Numbered from the stretch's first letter, positions 9,354 through 19,128 are shown. The stretch: 64,000 nucleotides of DNA from Bradyrhizobium frederickii (GCF_004570865.1 NZ_SPQS01000007.1:282783-346782); one strand, 5' to 3'. The notes: a model not told the origin generated them from the sequence alone. Translations and numbers: made by a program.

Positions 9354-10928
9354 ATGAAGGCCGAGCTTCCTCCTGCCGGCCCGTCCATGCATCCAGAGCT
9401 TCCGCACTCCCAACTGAAGATCCGCCGCGTCCGGCTCGATACCGGCCGCGAGAACGTCGTCGTCCTCGCCAGGCAGTCGAAGGCGCTGCGTGCCGAAATC
9501 TTCCGCGGCTTCAGCCGCGTCGAGCTGCGTCACGGCGACAAGGTCATGCTGGCGACCTTGCTGATCACGGACGACGATACGCTGGTGGCGCCTGACGAGA
9601 TCGGACTCTCCGAGCCGGCATTCCGGCGCTTCGCGCAAGGCGTGGGCACGCAGGTCACGGTCAGGCCCGCCGCGCCTCCGGAGAGCCTGGAGGCGGTGCG
9701 CGCGAAGATCCGCGGGCGAACCTTGAGCCAGGCCGAGATCGGCGCGATCATCAACGACCTCGCCCATTATCGCTACTCGGACATGGAGATCGCCGCCTTC
9801 CTGATCGGCTCGGCGAGCTTCATCACCAGCGACGAGCTGCTCGCCCTCACCGGTGCGATGGCCCAGGCCGGCACGCAATTGGTATGGCCGACCCCCGTCG
9901 TCGTCGACAAGCATTGCATCGGCGGCATCCCCGGCAACCGCACCTCGATGGTCGTGGTGCCGATCGTCGCCGCCCACGGCCTGCCGATCCCCAAGACCTC
10001 CTCGCGCGCCATCACCTCGCCTGCCGGCACCGCCGACACCATGGAGGTTCTGGCGCGGGTGAATGTCGGCGTCGAGGAGATGAAGGCCATCGTCTCGGCC
10101 TGCAACGGCTGCCTGATCTGGGGCGGGCACGTGAACCTGTCGCCCGCCGACGACGTCCTGATCTCGGTCGAGCGTCCGCTCAGCCTCGATACCCGCGAGC
10201 AGATGGTCGCTTCCATCATGTCCAAGAAGATCGCGGCAGGCTCGACGCATCTGTTGATCGACATTCCGGTCGGGCCGACCGCCAAGGTGACCAACGGCGT
10301 CGAGGCGATGCGGCTACGCAAGCTGTTCGAATTCGTCGGCGACCGCTTCGGCCGCTCGGTCGAGGTGATCGTGACCGACGGAAGCCAGCCGATCGGCAAC
10401 GGCATCGGGCCGGTGCTCGAGGCCAATGACGTCATGGCGGTGCTCGGCAACGATCCCGATGCGCCGCGCGACCTGCGCGAGAAATCGCTGCGGCTCGCCG
10501 CGCATCTGCTGGAATACGATCCGAGCTTGCGCGGCGGCGCCGGCTATGCGAGGGCGCGCGAATTGCTCGACAGCGGCGCGGCGCTGAAGCAGATGCAGAA
10601 GATCATCGACGCCCAGGGCCCGTCGACCTGCAGCAACGAGCTGGGATCGCTCAGCTTCGACGTCAAGGCGACGCATGACGGCACCGTGTCCGCGATCGAC
10701 TGCCTGCGTCTGAACCGCCTCGCCCGCACCGCCGGCGCACCGCTCGACAAGGGCGCCGGCATCCGCCTGTTCAAGAAGATCGGCGATCGCGTCGAGCAGG
10801 GCGAGCCGCTCTATCGCGTCTACACGTTCGACCGCCCCGAGCATGATCTGGTTGCCGATGCCGCCGCCGAGGAGACCGGCTACGTCGTCAACGGACACGA
10901 GGCCCCGCAGGGCAAGTCAGCCTCGTGA
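9354..10928 (+). CDS. Nucleoside/AMP phosphorylase, type 2 thymidine phosphorylase family
   Basis: Phosphorolytic enzyme of the thymidine/AMP phosphorylase superfamily, 524 residues. Residues 20-100 form an extra N-terminal domain as in archaeal AMP phosphorylases, which ordinary DeoA proteins lack. The active-site strings [14 protein letters not shown] (185-198) and [15 protein letters not shown] (214-228) are present. The latter, with KHxIGG-x-PGN, is closer to archaeal AMP phosphorylase than to E. coli DeoA. Two reactions are possible: thymidine to thymine plus deoxyribose 1-phosphate, or AMP to adenine plus ribose 1,5-bisphosphate. The stop overlaps the next gene by 4 bp (GTGA), so translation is coupled to a PRPP-synthetase-like gene, which favours a ribose-phosphate role. 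Confidence 0.85.
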   Translation: MKAELPPAGPSMHPELPHSQLKIRRVRLDTGRENVVVLARQSKALRAEIFRGFSRVELRHGDKVMLATLLITDDDTLVAPDEIGLSEPAFRRFAQGVGTQVTVRPAAPPESLEAVRAKIRGRTLSQAEIGAIINDLAHYRYSDMEIAAFLIGSASFITSDELLALTGAMAQAGTQLVWPTPVVVDKHCIGGIPGNRTSMVVVPIVAAHGLPIPKTSSRAITSPAGTADTMEVLARVNVGVEEMKAIVSACNGCLIWGGHVNLSPADDVLISVERPLSLDTREQMVASIMSKKIAAGSTHLLIDIPVGPTAKVTNGVEAMRLRKLFEFVGDRFGRSVEVIVTDGSQPIGNGIGPVLEANDVMAVLGNDPDAPRDLREKSLRLAAHLLEYDPSLRGGAGYARARELLDSGAALKQMQKIIDAQGPSTCSNELGSLSFDVKATHDGTVSAIDCLRLNRLARTAGAPLDKGAGIRLFKKIGDRVEQGEPLYRVYTFDRPEHDLVADAAAEETGYVVNGHEAPQGKSAS

Positions 10929-11845
10929 GCACGATCGCGCTCCAGACACTGCCCGGCGGCCGCGAGGCGGCGAAGCGCCTCGCGGCCCGGCTCGGGCTTT
11001 CCTGCGCCGAGATCGCCGTGCATCGCTTTCCGGACGGCGAGCTGCGCATCGCCGTCGCGCCGGCCGCCGACACCACCCTCCTCTATGCCCCGCTCGATCA
11101 ACCCAATGACAAGCTGATCGCCCTGCTGTTCGCCGCGGAGGCGTTGCGACGTGGCGGCGCGAAGCGGCTGGTGCTGGTCGCGCCCTATCTCTGCTACATG
11201 CGGCAGGATGCTGCCTTTCATGCCGGCGAGGCCATCAGCCAGCGTGCCATGGGCGGTCTGCTCGCAAGGACCGTCGACCGCATCGTCACCGTGGATGCGC
11301 ACCTGCATCGCACTCCCGACATCAGGTCGGTGTTTCCAGGCATCGAAGCGGAGAACCTGTCCGCCATGCCTGTCATCGCGAGCGCGCTGGCGATGGGCGG
11401 CATCGACCCTACAACCGTCGTGATCGGACCCGACATGGAATCCGAGCCCTGGGTGAACGACATCGCGCGCCGGCTGCGATTGCAGCACACGGCGGCGAAG
11501 AAGACGCGGCACGGCGATCGTTCCGTGTCCATCGGCTTTGCCGATCCCGGCCTGCTGTCGGGACGGCCCGCGCTGCTGGTGGACGACATCGTCTCTTCCG
11601 GCACGACGCTGATTGCCGCGGCCAAGGCGCTGACAACGATGGGCGCAAGCGCCGTCGATGCGGTCGTGACGCACGCGCTGTTCCCACCGGCGATGATCCC
11701 TGCATTCACTGAGGCCGGGATCCGGTCGATCCGCTCGACCGACAGCGTGCCGCATCCGACCAATGCGATTGCGCTCGACGCAAGTCTCGCGGCCGCCTTG
11801 CGGTCCGAGCTACCGACGACACAGCTTCCGGAGACGATTCCATGA
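10925..11845 (+). CDS. Ribose-phosphate diphosphokinase (PRPP synthetase) homologue
   Basis: PRPP-synthetase fold protein of 306 residues with two phosphoribosyltransferase-like domains. The PRPP/ribose-5-phosphate loop [10 protein letters not shown] (219-228) is intact, and RFPDGE (34-39) and the catalytic-region string [11 protein letters not shown] (123-133) are visible. Compared with housekeeping Prs it is shorter and lacks the full class I regulatory flexible loop, so it resembles the archaeal or class III types. The GTG start lies inside the stop of the phosphorylase gene, and its own stop overlaps the ATG of the nuclease gene (ATGA). A housekeeping prs is expected elsewhere, so this copy is probably specialised for the pathway of this operon. 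Confidence 0.88.
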   Translation: MSTIALQTLPGGREAAKRLAARLGLSCAEIAVHRFPDGELRIAVAPAADTTLLYAPLDQPNDKLIALLFAAEALRRGGAKRLVLVAPYLCYMRQDAAFHAGEAISQRAMGGLLARTVDRIVTVDAHLHRTPDIRSVFPGIEAENLSAMPVIASALAMGGIDPTTVVIGPDMESEPWVNDIARRLRLQHTAAKKTRHGDRSVSIGFADPGLLSGRPALLVDDIVSSGTTLIAAAKALTTMGASAVDAVVTHALFPPAMIPAFTEAGIRSIRSTDSVPHPTNAIALDASLAAALRSELPTTQLPETIP

Positions 11846-13437
11846 GCATCACCGTTCGATTCTGCGGCGCCGCCCGCACCGTGACCGGGGCGAGCTATCT
11901 GTTCCAGACCGCAAGCGGCCGCTTCCTGGTCGATTGCGGCCTGTTCCAGGGCCAGAAGACGCTGAAGGAGCTCAACTACGGCGCTTTTCCGTTTCGTCCC
12001 GCCGATATCGATGCCGTGCTGCTCACGCATGCCCATATCGACCACAGCGGTCTGTTGCCGAAGCTCGTGCGCGCGGGCTTCGAGGGACCGATCCTGGCAA
12101 CGCGCGGCACGATCGATCTCTGCTCCTACATGCTGCCCGACGCCGGCAGCATCCAGGAATCGGAAGTCATGCAGCTCAACCGGCGCAACGCCTCGCGCGG
12201 GCGCAAGGAGGTGAATCCGATCTACACGCAGGCCGACGCGATCGCATCGCTGCAGTCGTTTCGCGCGGTCGACTACGAGCGCTGGACCGACGTGATCCCG
12301 GGCGTCCGCGCCCGCTACTGGAACGCCGGCCATCTGCTCGGCTCGGCCTCGATCGAGCTGGAGATCGCCGAGCAAGGCGCGCCACGTCCGCTGCGCGTGC
12401 TGCTCTCCGGCGACGTCGGGCCGGAGGCCAAGCTGCTGCAGCCCGATCCCGAAGCGCCAACCGATTTCGACTACGTCATCTCGGAATCGACCTATGGTGA
12501 CCGTGTACGCGAGGCCACGACCCCTGCCCTTCGCCGCAAGCACCTCGCGGCCGAGGTGCGCGATGCGGCCGCCGCCGGCGGCGCGCTGCTGTTGCCCGCC
12601 TTCGCCGTCGAGCGCACCCAGGAGCTGATCGTCGATCTGGTCGACCTGATGGAGCACGGCGAGATTCCGACCGCACCGATCTTCCTCGATTCGCCGCTCG
12701 CGATCCGCGCCACCGAAGTGTTCCGCCGCCATGCCGAGAGCCTCGACCCGTCCGTCGACGCCACGCGCCTGCTCAACTCGCCGCATCTCAAATTCACCGA
12801 GACCGCGGACGAGAGCAAGGCGATCATGCGTCTGTCCGGATTCCACATCATCATCGCCGCGAGCGGCATGTGCGATGCCGGCCGCATCCGCCACCATTTG
12901 AAGCGCTGGCTTTGGAACGAACGCGCGACCGTGCTGCTCGCCGGCTTCCAGGCCAACGGCACGCTCGGCCGCTTCCTCCAGAACGGGGCCAAGGCCGTGC
13001 GGATCCAGGGTGAAGAGATCAAGGTCGCCGCCCGCATCCGCATGATCGACGAATATTCGGGCCACGCCGACGGCGCCGGCATCGCCAGCTGGATCGCGGC
13101 GCGCCGGCCTATCGCCCGCGGGCTGTTCCTGGTCCATGGCGAGGAAGGCGCGATCGCGGGACTTGCCGAGCGTGTCGCCGAGCGCATCATTCCGGCCGCC
13201 AAGGTCTACCAGCCGATGCTGGACGACATCTACGAGCTCGCCGCGCCCGAGCCGCGCGTGCTCGACGTCGATCACCGCCGGCGCCTCGCGCCGGAGGCCG
13301 TGACCCGTCTCGACTGGCACAACGAGATGTCGGAACTCATGCTCGACATCAACGATCGTGTCGCAGCCGCCGCCGACGACCGCGCCCGCGGCGTCATCAT
13401 CCGAAGGCTGCGCCGCGCGCTGGAGGAGACGGCGTAG
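11842..13437 (+). CDS. Beta-CASP metallo-beta-lactamase RNA-processing exonuclease
   Basis: A zinc-dependent nuclease-type hydrolase of 531 residues. The metallo-beta-lactamase motif is HAHIDHSG (63-70), followed by GHLLGSAS, LSGDVG and the beta-CASP features SESTYGDR, the SGMCDAGR stretch, YSGHADGAG and the late VHGEEGA histidine. This is the architecture of CPSF73-like/YSH1-type ribonucleases. The C-terminal 60 residues are charged and helical. Its ATG overlaps the PRPP-synthetase stop by 4 bp, so three enzymes are translated as a unit. An RNase that releases nucleotides feeding a phosphorylase would fit, but the substrate is not shown by the sequence. Confidence 0.88.
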   Translation: MSITVRFCGAARTVTGASYLFQTASGRFLVDCGLFQGQKTLKELNYGAFPFRPADIDAVLLTHAHIDHSGLLPKLVRAGFEGPILATRGTIDLCSYMLPDAGSIQESEVMQLNRRNASRGRKEVNPIYTQADAIASLQSFRAVDYERWTDVIPGVRARYWNAGHLLGSASIELEIAEQGAPRPLRVLLSGDVGPEAKLLQPDPEAPTDFDYVISESTYGDRVREATTPALRRKHLAAEVRDAAAAGGALLLPAFAVERTQELIVDLVDLMEHGEIPTAPIFLDSPLAIRATEVFRRHAESLDPSVDATRLLNSPHLKFTETADESKAIMRLSGFHIIIAASGMCDAGRIRHHLKRWLWNERATVLLAGFQANGTLGRFLQNGAKAVRIQGEEIKVAARIRMIDEYSGHADGAGIASWIAARRPIARGLFLVHGEEGAIAGLAERVAERIIPAAKVYQPMLDDIYELAAPEPRVLDVDHRRRLAPEAVTRLDWHNEMSELMLDINDRVAAAADDRARGVIIRRLRRALEETA

Positions 13438-13472
13438 CGGGGCGCCGAAACGCGAAAGCCTCGCCGCAAACT

Positions 13473-13560
13473 CGTCATTGCGAGGAGCTCTTGCGACGAA
13501 GCAATCCAAGGATCTCACCGCGGAGAGATGCTGGATTGCTTCGCTTCGCTCGCAATGACG
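13473..13560. repeat. Intergenic palindromic repeat (CGTCATTGCGAGGAGC type)
   Basis: The left half reads CGTCATTGCGAGGAGC followed by GCGACGAAGCAATCCA. The right half, GGATTGCTTCGCTTCGCTC plus GCAATGACG, is its reverse complement with small interruptions, so the whole 88 bp can fold into a long stem. I recall this family as a dispersed intergenic repeat in Bradyrhizobium; only one copy occurs in this window. It starts 36 bp after the nuclease gene stop. Confidence 0.75.
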
Positions 13561-14480
13561 GAGTGTTGGCCGCCGCCCGCGCCTCTCGTGTCCCGGACGC
13601 GCTGCAGCGTGCTTACGCTGCTGCGCAGAGCCGGACCCAGAAGGCCGCGGCACGCGCTGCTGCATGGGCCCCGGCTCTGCAGCGCATCGTCGAAGGGACG
13701 CTGCGCTGCGCCCGGGGCACGAGAACGTTGTTTGGCGATAAACATGGCTGCGCATCCTCGCGGCTGTTCGCCCAAGCTTTGCTGGCTTCTTCCGCCCTCA
13801 TCTTAAGCAAGGGCGCAGGGAAGGCCGGGCGCCGGCTGGCACCCGAAGTCCCGCGTGTGCTTCAAAAAAGCGCACGGGGTGGACGACAGGTGATGCCGGT
13901 CGCCCGGCCTTCCCTGCGCGATGGTTTTCACGGTGTCCTTCGTGCTCTCCCCGGGGAGCGTTGCACTATTGCCCCCGTCGCCTTGCGGATGATCGATGCA
14001 CGTGCCGGTTGGCCGCCACATCTCCGCCAAGACTTGACGCCAGAACCCCGGGCGTCAGGACCACACGACTTCTCCGTCCGCGCACATCTCTCATCCGCAT
14101 TCCCGGGACTGGCGTGCGCTCGCCGCCGGGACCGAACGAAGGACGCTGTCAGCGCCGTGTCGTATCGCGCCTGCCGTTGCTCACGGGTCTCCCCCGCCCT
14201 GCAACCCACATCGACGCGCCGACGCCGTCGCGGCCACCGCATCCCGGCCCGCGCTTCGTGACGATCGCGAAACGCCCCTCGTGGCGGGCGGGATGTCCAG
14301 GCTTGTACGGCAAAAGCGAATTTCTGTAAATACGAATATTTTAGCGGAGTGACCTCGACCCAGCGCTTGCGTGTTTTGCCCGTCGGGCAACACAACCGAT
14401 TGTACCCCGGATCGAGCAGAGCTGAAATCTGGAGAGCAGGTTCCGCAGATGCGGCGACGACGAAGCTTCTCCGATCCCGT
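13561..14480. other. About 0.9 kb non-coding, repeat-like intergenic DNA
   Basis: No frame here has a plausible start, ribosome site or domain. Several frames stay open only because of high GC. The stretch around 13730-14290 resembles, from memory, a large dispersed intergenic element of Bradyrhizobium genomes. It contains the inverted repeat listed at 13813-13919 and a small hairpin TTGCCCGTCGGGCAA near 14377-14391. It separates two convergent gene groups and probably holds their transcription ends. Confidence 0.55.
13813..13919. repeat. 19-bp perfect inverted repeat within intergenic element
   Basis: Arm 13813-13831 (GCGCAGGGAAGGCCGGGCG) is the exact reverse complement of arm 13901-13919. 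The 69-nt interior contains a second, shorter stem around a run of six A (GTGTGC...GCGCAC). The nested structure could fold in RNA. It is probably part of a multicopy element rather than a regulator of a neighbouring gene. Confidence 0.7.
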
Positions 14481-14786
14481 TCACCTGTCCCCAACCTCGA
14501 CCGCTTCCAGGATCACTGCCGTCCGATCAGCCAACTCGGGAATTTTGGCGAGATAGGCCTGGTAATGCGGCGAGGCCCGGTGAGCTTCGACGGCCGCAAC
14601 GTCGCGGTACAGTTCGTCGAGAACGTAGCGATCTTCGTTCGATATGTCGCGCCAGACATCCCAACGCAGGTTGCCAGGCTCGGCCCTGGAATGCGGAGCC
14701 ATGCCGACAAGCAATGCGCTCAGTTCAGCGGACTTGCCCGGGCGAGCAACCAGGATCGCGGTAATCTTGGATGGCAATTGCGTCAT
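14481..14786 (-). CDS. Putative quinol monooxygenase, ABM/YgiN family
   Basis: A small ferredoxin-like-fold protein of 101 residues from the antibiotic biosynthesis monooxygenase family, which oxidises quinols or removes reactive aromatics without cofactor. The pattern TAILVARPGKSAELSALLVGM...LRWDVWRD...RYVLDELYRD...HRASPHYQAYL is typical, with the paired His region near the end. The frame is open far upstream, but an ATG at 14786 is preceded by GGGGAGC and gives the expected length. It follows the DJ-1/PfpI gene on the same strand by 79 bp; both sit in an oxidative-stress-type neighbourhood. Confidence 0.85.
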   Translation of the reverse strand: MTQLPSKITAILVARPGKSAELSALLVGMAPHSRAEPGNLRWDVWRDISNEDRYVLDELYRDVAAVEAHRASPHYQAYLAKIPELADRTAVILEAVEVGDR

Positions 14787-14865
14787 TCGATAGCTCCCCA
14801 TGCGAGGGCAAGCGCGGCCTCGGATGCCGAGCCCATCCCTCTCGAATTCCGTACGCTGCGAATCT

Positions 14866-15555
14866 TCAGATTTTCGCGACAGTGCTCTTATCCTTGAGGG
14901 CGGCCAGCAACTCTTTTCCCAGCGCTCCGGCCGACGCGGGGTTCTGCCCCGTGATGAGCCGGCCATCGACCACGACGTGAGGTTGCCAGTTGGCCGTGGA
15001 TGAATACTCGGCACCCTCTGCCCTCAACGCATCCTCGAGCTCGTAAGGCACATCATCGCGGGCGTAGTCGTACTCTTCCTTCTTCGAGAAGGACGTGAGC
15101 CTCTTGCCGCGCACGAAAGGGACGCCATCGCCAAGGTCAACGCCAAGCAGCGCGCACGGCCCGTGACAAACAGCGGCGACGAACTTGCCAGTGCTCCAGG
15201 CACGCACAATGGCACTCTGGACTGCTGCATTGCGCTGGATATCCACCATGGGCCCAAGACCGCCGGGCACCAGGATGGCGTCGTAGTCGGCGGCGTCCAC
15301 CTCGGACAATTTGCGACTGTGATTCAAGCGGCGAAAGGCTTTGCTCGCGAGAAAATCCTTCTGAGCGGGATCTTTCTCGTCGTACGCGTCGTAAGGCGTC
15401 CATCCCCCGGCCGGGGACGCGAACTCCACCGCGACCCCAGCCCTGTCGAGCACCTCGAAAGGATGGGCGACCTCGGCGAAAAAGAAGCCGGTCTTGCGAC
15501 TATGCGGACCGATCACGGCTGCGTTGGTGACAATGAAGAGGACATGTTGGGTCAC
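14866..15555 (-). CDS. DJ-1/PfpI family protein (type 1 glutamine amidotransferase-like)
   Basis: Class I glutamine amidotransferase-like protein of 229 residues, close to Hsp31-like glyoxalases. The nucleophile elbow AAVCHGPCALL places Cys130 and His131, and Glu28 in GFFFAEVAHP completes the usual Glu-Cys-His set. The family includes methylglyoxal-detoxifying glyoxalase III and protein deglycases. The frame is open to 15618, but a GTG at 15555 follows an AAAGGAG box at ideal distance. It lies downstream of the cytochrome/iorAB genes on the same strand. Confidence 0.9.
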   Translation of the reverse strand: MTQHVLFIVTNAAVIGPHSRKTGFFFAEVAHPFEVLDRAGVAVEFASPAGGWTPYDAYDEKDPAQKDFLASKAFRRLNHSRKLSEVDAADYDAILVPGGLGPMVDIQRNAAVQSAIVRAWSTGKFVAAVCHGPCALLGVDLGDGVPFVRGKRLTSFSKKEEYDYARDDVPYELEDALRAEGAEYSSTANWQPHVVVDGRLITGQNPASAGALGKELLAALKDKSTVAKI

Positions 15556-15682
15556 GGTTTTCTCCTTTCGATAACGCTGTGCGTTCAGGCGGCCAGAGCA
15601 CCAGGACTGGCCGATCAATATTTTCGTTGTCGGGATCCTGGCTCTACGATTGGGGATCGCCTTGGCGCGACGCAGAGAACGG

Positions 15683-16315
15683 TCAGTTCGGACAGGGCTG
15701 CCCGGCCGCGCCCCACATTGCCATGTCCTTGACGTGGTCCTCGAAGCTGCCCGGCGGCGTCGAACGACCTGCCCCGGGCGCCCAACCCCGCGGGATGAAG
15801 CCGTTCAAGGACGCATCGTGCCGCAAGTGCTCGACGAGACCGGCGGCGTCGCGGCCGCCATTGCGCTTGGGATCCTTCATCTGCGCGCAGATCTCGGCGC
15901 CGCTCTTGCCGAACCAGATGAACGCCACCGGCGCAAGCTGCCAGTCGATGCCGGCGCGCGGCGGCGCGGGCGCAGGCTCGTTCGCCTGGGTCGAGGTCAT
16001 ATGACAGGTCGCGCACGGGATCGCCTCGGCGCCGATACGGCTCTCGCCGCCGTGGATGTTCATGCCATGCACGCGCGGCTTGGTTTCGCCCGCCGGGGTC
16101 CAGATCGGGATGGCCTTGGCATCGACATGGCAGTTGGCGCAGCGTGGATGGGTCACCACCGCTTCGATCCGCTTCCAGGCCTCCAGCCCCTCGGCGCGAT
16201 TGACGCTGCCCGGCGGCAGGACGTCTTTCCTGGATTCGTCCTTGGCCGCGACCAGTCCCGTGAGCGCTGCAATCGACGAAGTGGCGAGGAGCGCCGCAAT
16301 CAGAAATCCCTTCAT
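15683..16315 (-). CDS. Diheme cytochrome c, partner of the molybdenum hydroxylase
   Basis: Exported c-type cytochrome of 210 residues. Residues 1-23 form a signal peptide (MKGFLIAALLATSSIAALTG). Two heme-attachment motifs are visible, CANCH (59-63) and CATCH (101-105). The gene begins 9 bp after the iorB stop, so it is almost certainly co-expressed and is the likely electron acceptor carrying electrons from the periplasmic molybdenum enzyme to the respiratory chain. The spacing and length match a family that recurs beside isoquinoline 1-oxidoreductase-type genes. Confidence 0.88.
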   Translation of the reverse strand: MKGFLIAALLATSSIAALTGLVAAKDESRKDVLPPGSVNRAEGLEAWKRIEAVVTHPRCANCHVDAKAIPIWTPAGETKPRVHGMNIHGGESRIGAEAIPCATCHMTSTQANEPAPAPPRAGIDWQLAPVAFIWFGKSGAEICAQMKDPKRNGGRDAAGLVEHLRHDASLNGFIPRGWAPGAGRSTPPGSFEDHVKDMAMWGAAGQPCPN

Positions 16316-16324
16316 GATCCGCCC

Positions 16325-18580
16325 TCACACAAAGTCGATGAACTTGTTGAACGGCATCTCGCGGATGCGCTTTCCGGTCGCGGCAAAGATCGCGTTCGCA
16401 AGTGCGGGCGCGGCCGGCGGCACCGGCGGCTCGCCGACGCCCCTCACCTTCGGATCGTTCTCGAGCCCGCGCACTTCGATCACGGGACACTGATAGATCC
16501 GCATCGCTTCGTGGTGGTTGTAATTGGTCTGCTGCACCGCGCCCTTGGCATAGGTGAGCTCGCAGTTGATGGCGTGGCCGAGCCCCCAGATGACACCGCC
16601 CTGCACCTGGTTCTCGAAATTGACGGGGTCCACGACCTTGCCGACGTCGACGGCAACCCAGACCTTGTCGATCCTGATGCCTCTGTCGGTCATCGTGACT
16701 TCGACGACCTCGGCCGTCGGCGTCCCGAAGGACTCGACGAACGCGACGCCGCGCCCGCGGCCGTTGCCGAGCGGCCCCTTCCAATCCGACATTTGCGCGA
16801 GCGTCTCCAGCAATTTGCGGTAATGCGGAACGGTGCACATCGCAATCCGCGCCTTCATGGGATCGAGACCGGCCGCGTGGATCAGTTCGTCGATGAAGCT
16901 TTCGGTGAAGAAGCCCGATGTGGAGGCGCCGACCGACCGCCATGTGGTGCATGGCGACAACCCTTGCGCCTCGTAGCTCGTGCCCCGGAAATGGGGGATG
17001 TCGTAATAGACGTTCCACAGGCCGGCGGCCAATTGCCCGTCGGGATCCTTTGAAGGCGTGCCCGAACGCTCGAGCAATCCCTTGAGCGGCGCCGTCGAAG
17101 CCAGTTGCAGGTCGGCCGAGACGATCCTGCCCTTGTCCACGCTGCCACGATGCCGGGCGATGGCAATCTGCCGCGGAATGTCCTGAAGGAAATCCTCCTC
17201 GCGCGAGAACACCAGCTTGACCGGCGTGCCCTTCATCTGATTGGCGATCTCGGCGAGAACGCGGACGTTCTCGTATTCGAGGCGATGGCCGAAACTTCCA
17301 CCAGTCCATTGATTGTGGAAGGTGATCTGTTCCGGCTTGAGGCCGATCGCCGTCGCCGCGACATATTGCACGAAGCGGGGGCTCTGATGGCCGACCCAGA
17401 GCTCCATTCCCTTGTCGGTGACGAGGCCGATCCCGTTGAGAGGTTCGAGTGGCTGATGCGCCACATAGGGCGCGCGATATTCGGCTTCGACGCGTGTCCC
17501 GGTCTTCAGCCCGGTCTCGATATCGCCGATCTTCCGCCATTCCTTGCCCAGGAACTCAGGCTTGAACGACGATTCCAGAACCTTCCAATGGTCGGCCTGC
17601 TCCGCGGGATACACGGAGGGCGCCCACTCGCAAGCGATGGCGTCGACCGCCTTCATCGCGTACCAGCTGTTGGTGGCGATCACCGCGACGCCGTTATTGA
17701 TTTCGAGGATCTTCTTGACCCCCGGCATCGCCCGGGCCTTGGTCGCATCGTAGGACTTCAGCGGCTGCCCCTTGTTGGGATTCAGCTTGACGGAGGCGTA
17801 CAGCATGCCCTCCATCCTCAGGTCGATTCCGAACTTCAGCTCTCCCATCACCTTGTCGCGGATGTCGAGCCGCATCATCGGCTTGCCCAGCATCCGCCAT
17901 GTCGAGGGATCGCGCGGCTTGGCATCGAGCACGGGCGGAATCTTTGCGGCGTCCGCAGAGAGATCGACGTAAGCGATCTTGGTCCCGTTGGGCAGGATCA
18001 CATGGCCCGATTGCGTGCGCAGGTCGGCCACGGCGATGCCCGACCGTTTGGCAGCGGCGGCCTTCAGCGTCTCGCGCGCGACCGCGCCGGCAACACGCAG
18101 CTTGTCATAGGTGTCCGGCAGCGTGCTCGACCCGCCGGTCATCTGCAGGCCGGATTGTCTCAGCCATTCGAGCGACTTGGCGCGCGCTTCCTCCGCAGCC
18201 GGGCTCTGGTCCGCGGCCACGAACGGCGCGAACTCGTCGGCAAAGCCGGTGTTGAAATAAGCGGGGCTGGGGACGGCGAAGCGGACTTCGAACTGGCCGG
18301 GATCGAGGTCCATCTCTTCGGCGATCATGATCGGCTGCACCGAGCCGACGCCCTGCCCGATGTCGGCATGCTGGGCGATCAGCGTGATCTTGTCCGGACT
18401 GATCTCGACCCAGGGATTGAAGGTCACCGAGTTCGGCCCGAGGCCGACGGCGAGTGGATTGCCATCGGCGCTCGGTGCGGCCGCTTCAGCGCTACCATAG
18501 GCGCCGAAAGCGATGCCGCCGGCGACGGCGGCGGAGCCGAAAACGAAGGCGCGACGGGAAAGGCTCTGCATGTGGCCCAT
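16325..18580 (-). CDS. iorB: Molybdopterin-binding subunit of an isoquinoline 1-oxidoreductase-type hydroxylase
   Basis: Large subunit (751 residues) of a two-subunit xanthine-oxidase-family enzyme that hydroxylates N-heterocycles or oxidises aldehydes. The N-terminus has a twin-arginine signal (SRRAFVFGSAAVAGG), so the enzyme is exported folded. Molybdopterin features include GGSFGHRLEYENV near the middle and the catalytic Glu in RGVGEPPVPPAAPALANAI near the C-terminus. The ATG at 18580 follows GGAGAAGTGAG and starts just past the iorA stop (1 bp gap). The substrate cannot be told from sequence. Confidence 0.92.
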   Translation of the reverse strand: MGHMQSLSRRAFVFGSAAVAGGIAFGAYGSAEAAAPSADGNPLAVGLGPNSVTFNPWVEISPDKITLIAQHADIGQGVGSVQPIMIAEEMDLDPGQFEVRFAVPSPAYFNTGFADEFAPFVAADQSPAAEEARAKSLEWLRQSGLQMTGGSSTLPDTYDKLRVAGAVARETLKAAAAKRSGIAVADLRTQSGHVILPNGTKIAYVDLSADAAKIPPVLDAKPRDPSTWRMLGKPMMRLDIRDKVMGELKFGIDLRMEGMLYASVKLNPNKGQPLKSYDATKARAMPGVKKILEINNGVAVIATNSWYAMKAVDAIACEWAPSVYPAEQADHWKVLESSFKPEFLGKEWRKIGDIETGLKTGTRVEAEYRAPYVAHQPLEPLNGIGLVTDKGMELWVGHQSPRFVQYVAATAIGLKPEQITFHNQWTGGSFGHRLEYENVRVLAEIANQMKGTPVKLVFSREEDFLQDIPRQIAIARHRGSVDKGRIVSADLQLASTAPLKGLLERSGTPSKDPDGQLAAGLWNVYYDIPHFRGTSYEAQGLSPCTTWRSVGASTSGFFTESFIDELIHAAGLDPMKARIAMCTVPHYRKLLETLAQMSDWKGPLGNGRGRGVAFVESFGTPTAEVVEVTMTDRGIRIDKVWVAVDVGKVVDPVNFENQVQGGVIWGLGHAINCELTYAKGAVQQTNYNHHEAMRIYQCPVIEVRGLENDPKVRGVGEPPVPPAAPALANAIFAATGKRIREMPFNKFIDFV

Positions 18581-18581
18581 C

Positions 18582-19046
18582 TCACTTCTCCGCCATCTTC
18601 CTGGACGCCGCCGCATGGATCGCCGCGCGGATGCGCGGATAGGTCCCGCAGCGGCAGAGATTGCCGGACATCACCTGGTTGATCTGCTCGTCGGTTGGCT
18701 TGGAGATCCGTGCAAGAAGCGAGATGGCCTGCATGATCTGTCCGGCCTGGCAGTAGCCGCATTGCGGCACCTGATGCTCGATCCAGGCCTGGATCACCGG
18801 GTGCTGGTCCTTGTTGTCGAGGCCTTCGAGCGTGACGACCGATTTGCCCGCAACCTCGCCGATATGCGACTGGCACGACCGCACCGCCTTGCCGTCGATA
18901 TGAACGGTGCAGGCGCCGCATTGCGCGACCCCGCAGCCGTATTTGGCACTGGTGATATCGAGCTCGTCGCGCAGCACCCAAAGCAAGGGCATCTCGGGAA
19001 CGACGTCGACCTGGCGCTTGATCCCGTTCACCGTGAGCTCGATCAT
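18582..19046 (-). CDS. iorA: 2Fe-2S subunit of an isoquinoline 1-oxidoreductase-type hydroxylase
   Basis: Small electron-transfer subunit, 154 residues. The plant-type ferredoxin cluster is ligated by C38, C43, C46 and C58 ([13 protein letters not shown]...SC), and the second helical 2Fe-2S site by C96, C99, C131 and C133 (QCGYCQAGQ...CRCGTY). It passes electrons from the molybdenum site in IorB to the cytochrome. It has no signal peptide of its own, so it is expected to be co-exported with the Tat-bearing IorB. The ATG at 19046 is preceded by AGGGG. An AraC regulator gene precedes it by 82 bp on the same strand. Confidence 0.94.
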   Translation of the reverse strand: MIELTVNGIKRQVDVVPEMPLLWVLRDELDITSAKYGCGVAQCGACTVHIDGKAVRSCQSHIGEVAGKSVVTLEGLDNKDQHPVIQAWIEHQVPQCGYCQAGQIMQAISLLARISKPTDEQINQVMSGNLCRCGTYPRIRAAIHAAASRKMAEK

Positions 19047-19128
19047 GTCGGTATATCCCCTAGCGGACCTCGTCGGCACAACAGCACTGCCTGATGCACG
19101 CCGAGCCGTATTCCCGATTCCTGCGGAA

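Noticed and set aside
11218..13755. An 845-codon open frame on the minus strand opposite the prs-like and nuclease genes
   Set aside because: It is antisense to two clear enzymes, has low-complexity Arg/Gly/Asp-rich composition and no domain; high GC keeps stop codons rare.
13491..14494. Several 60-256-codon frames in the repeat-rich spacer
   Set aside because: They overlap on both strands, have Arg-rich random-looking composition, and cover palindromic repeats; none has a ribosome site or a domain.
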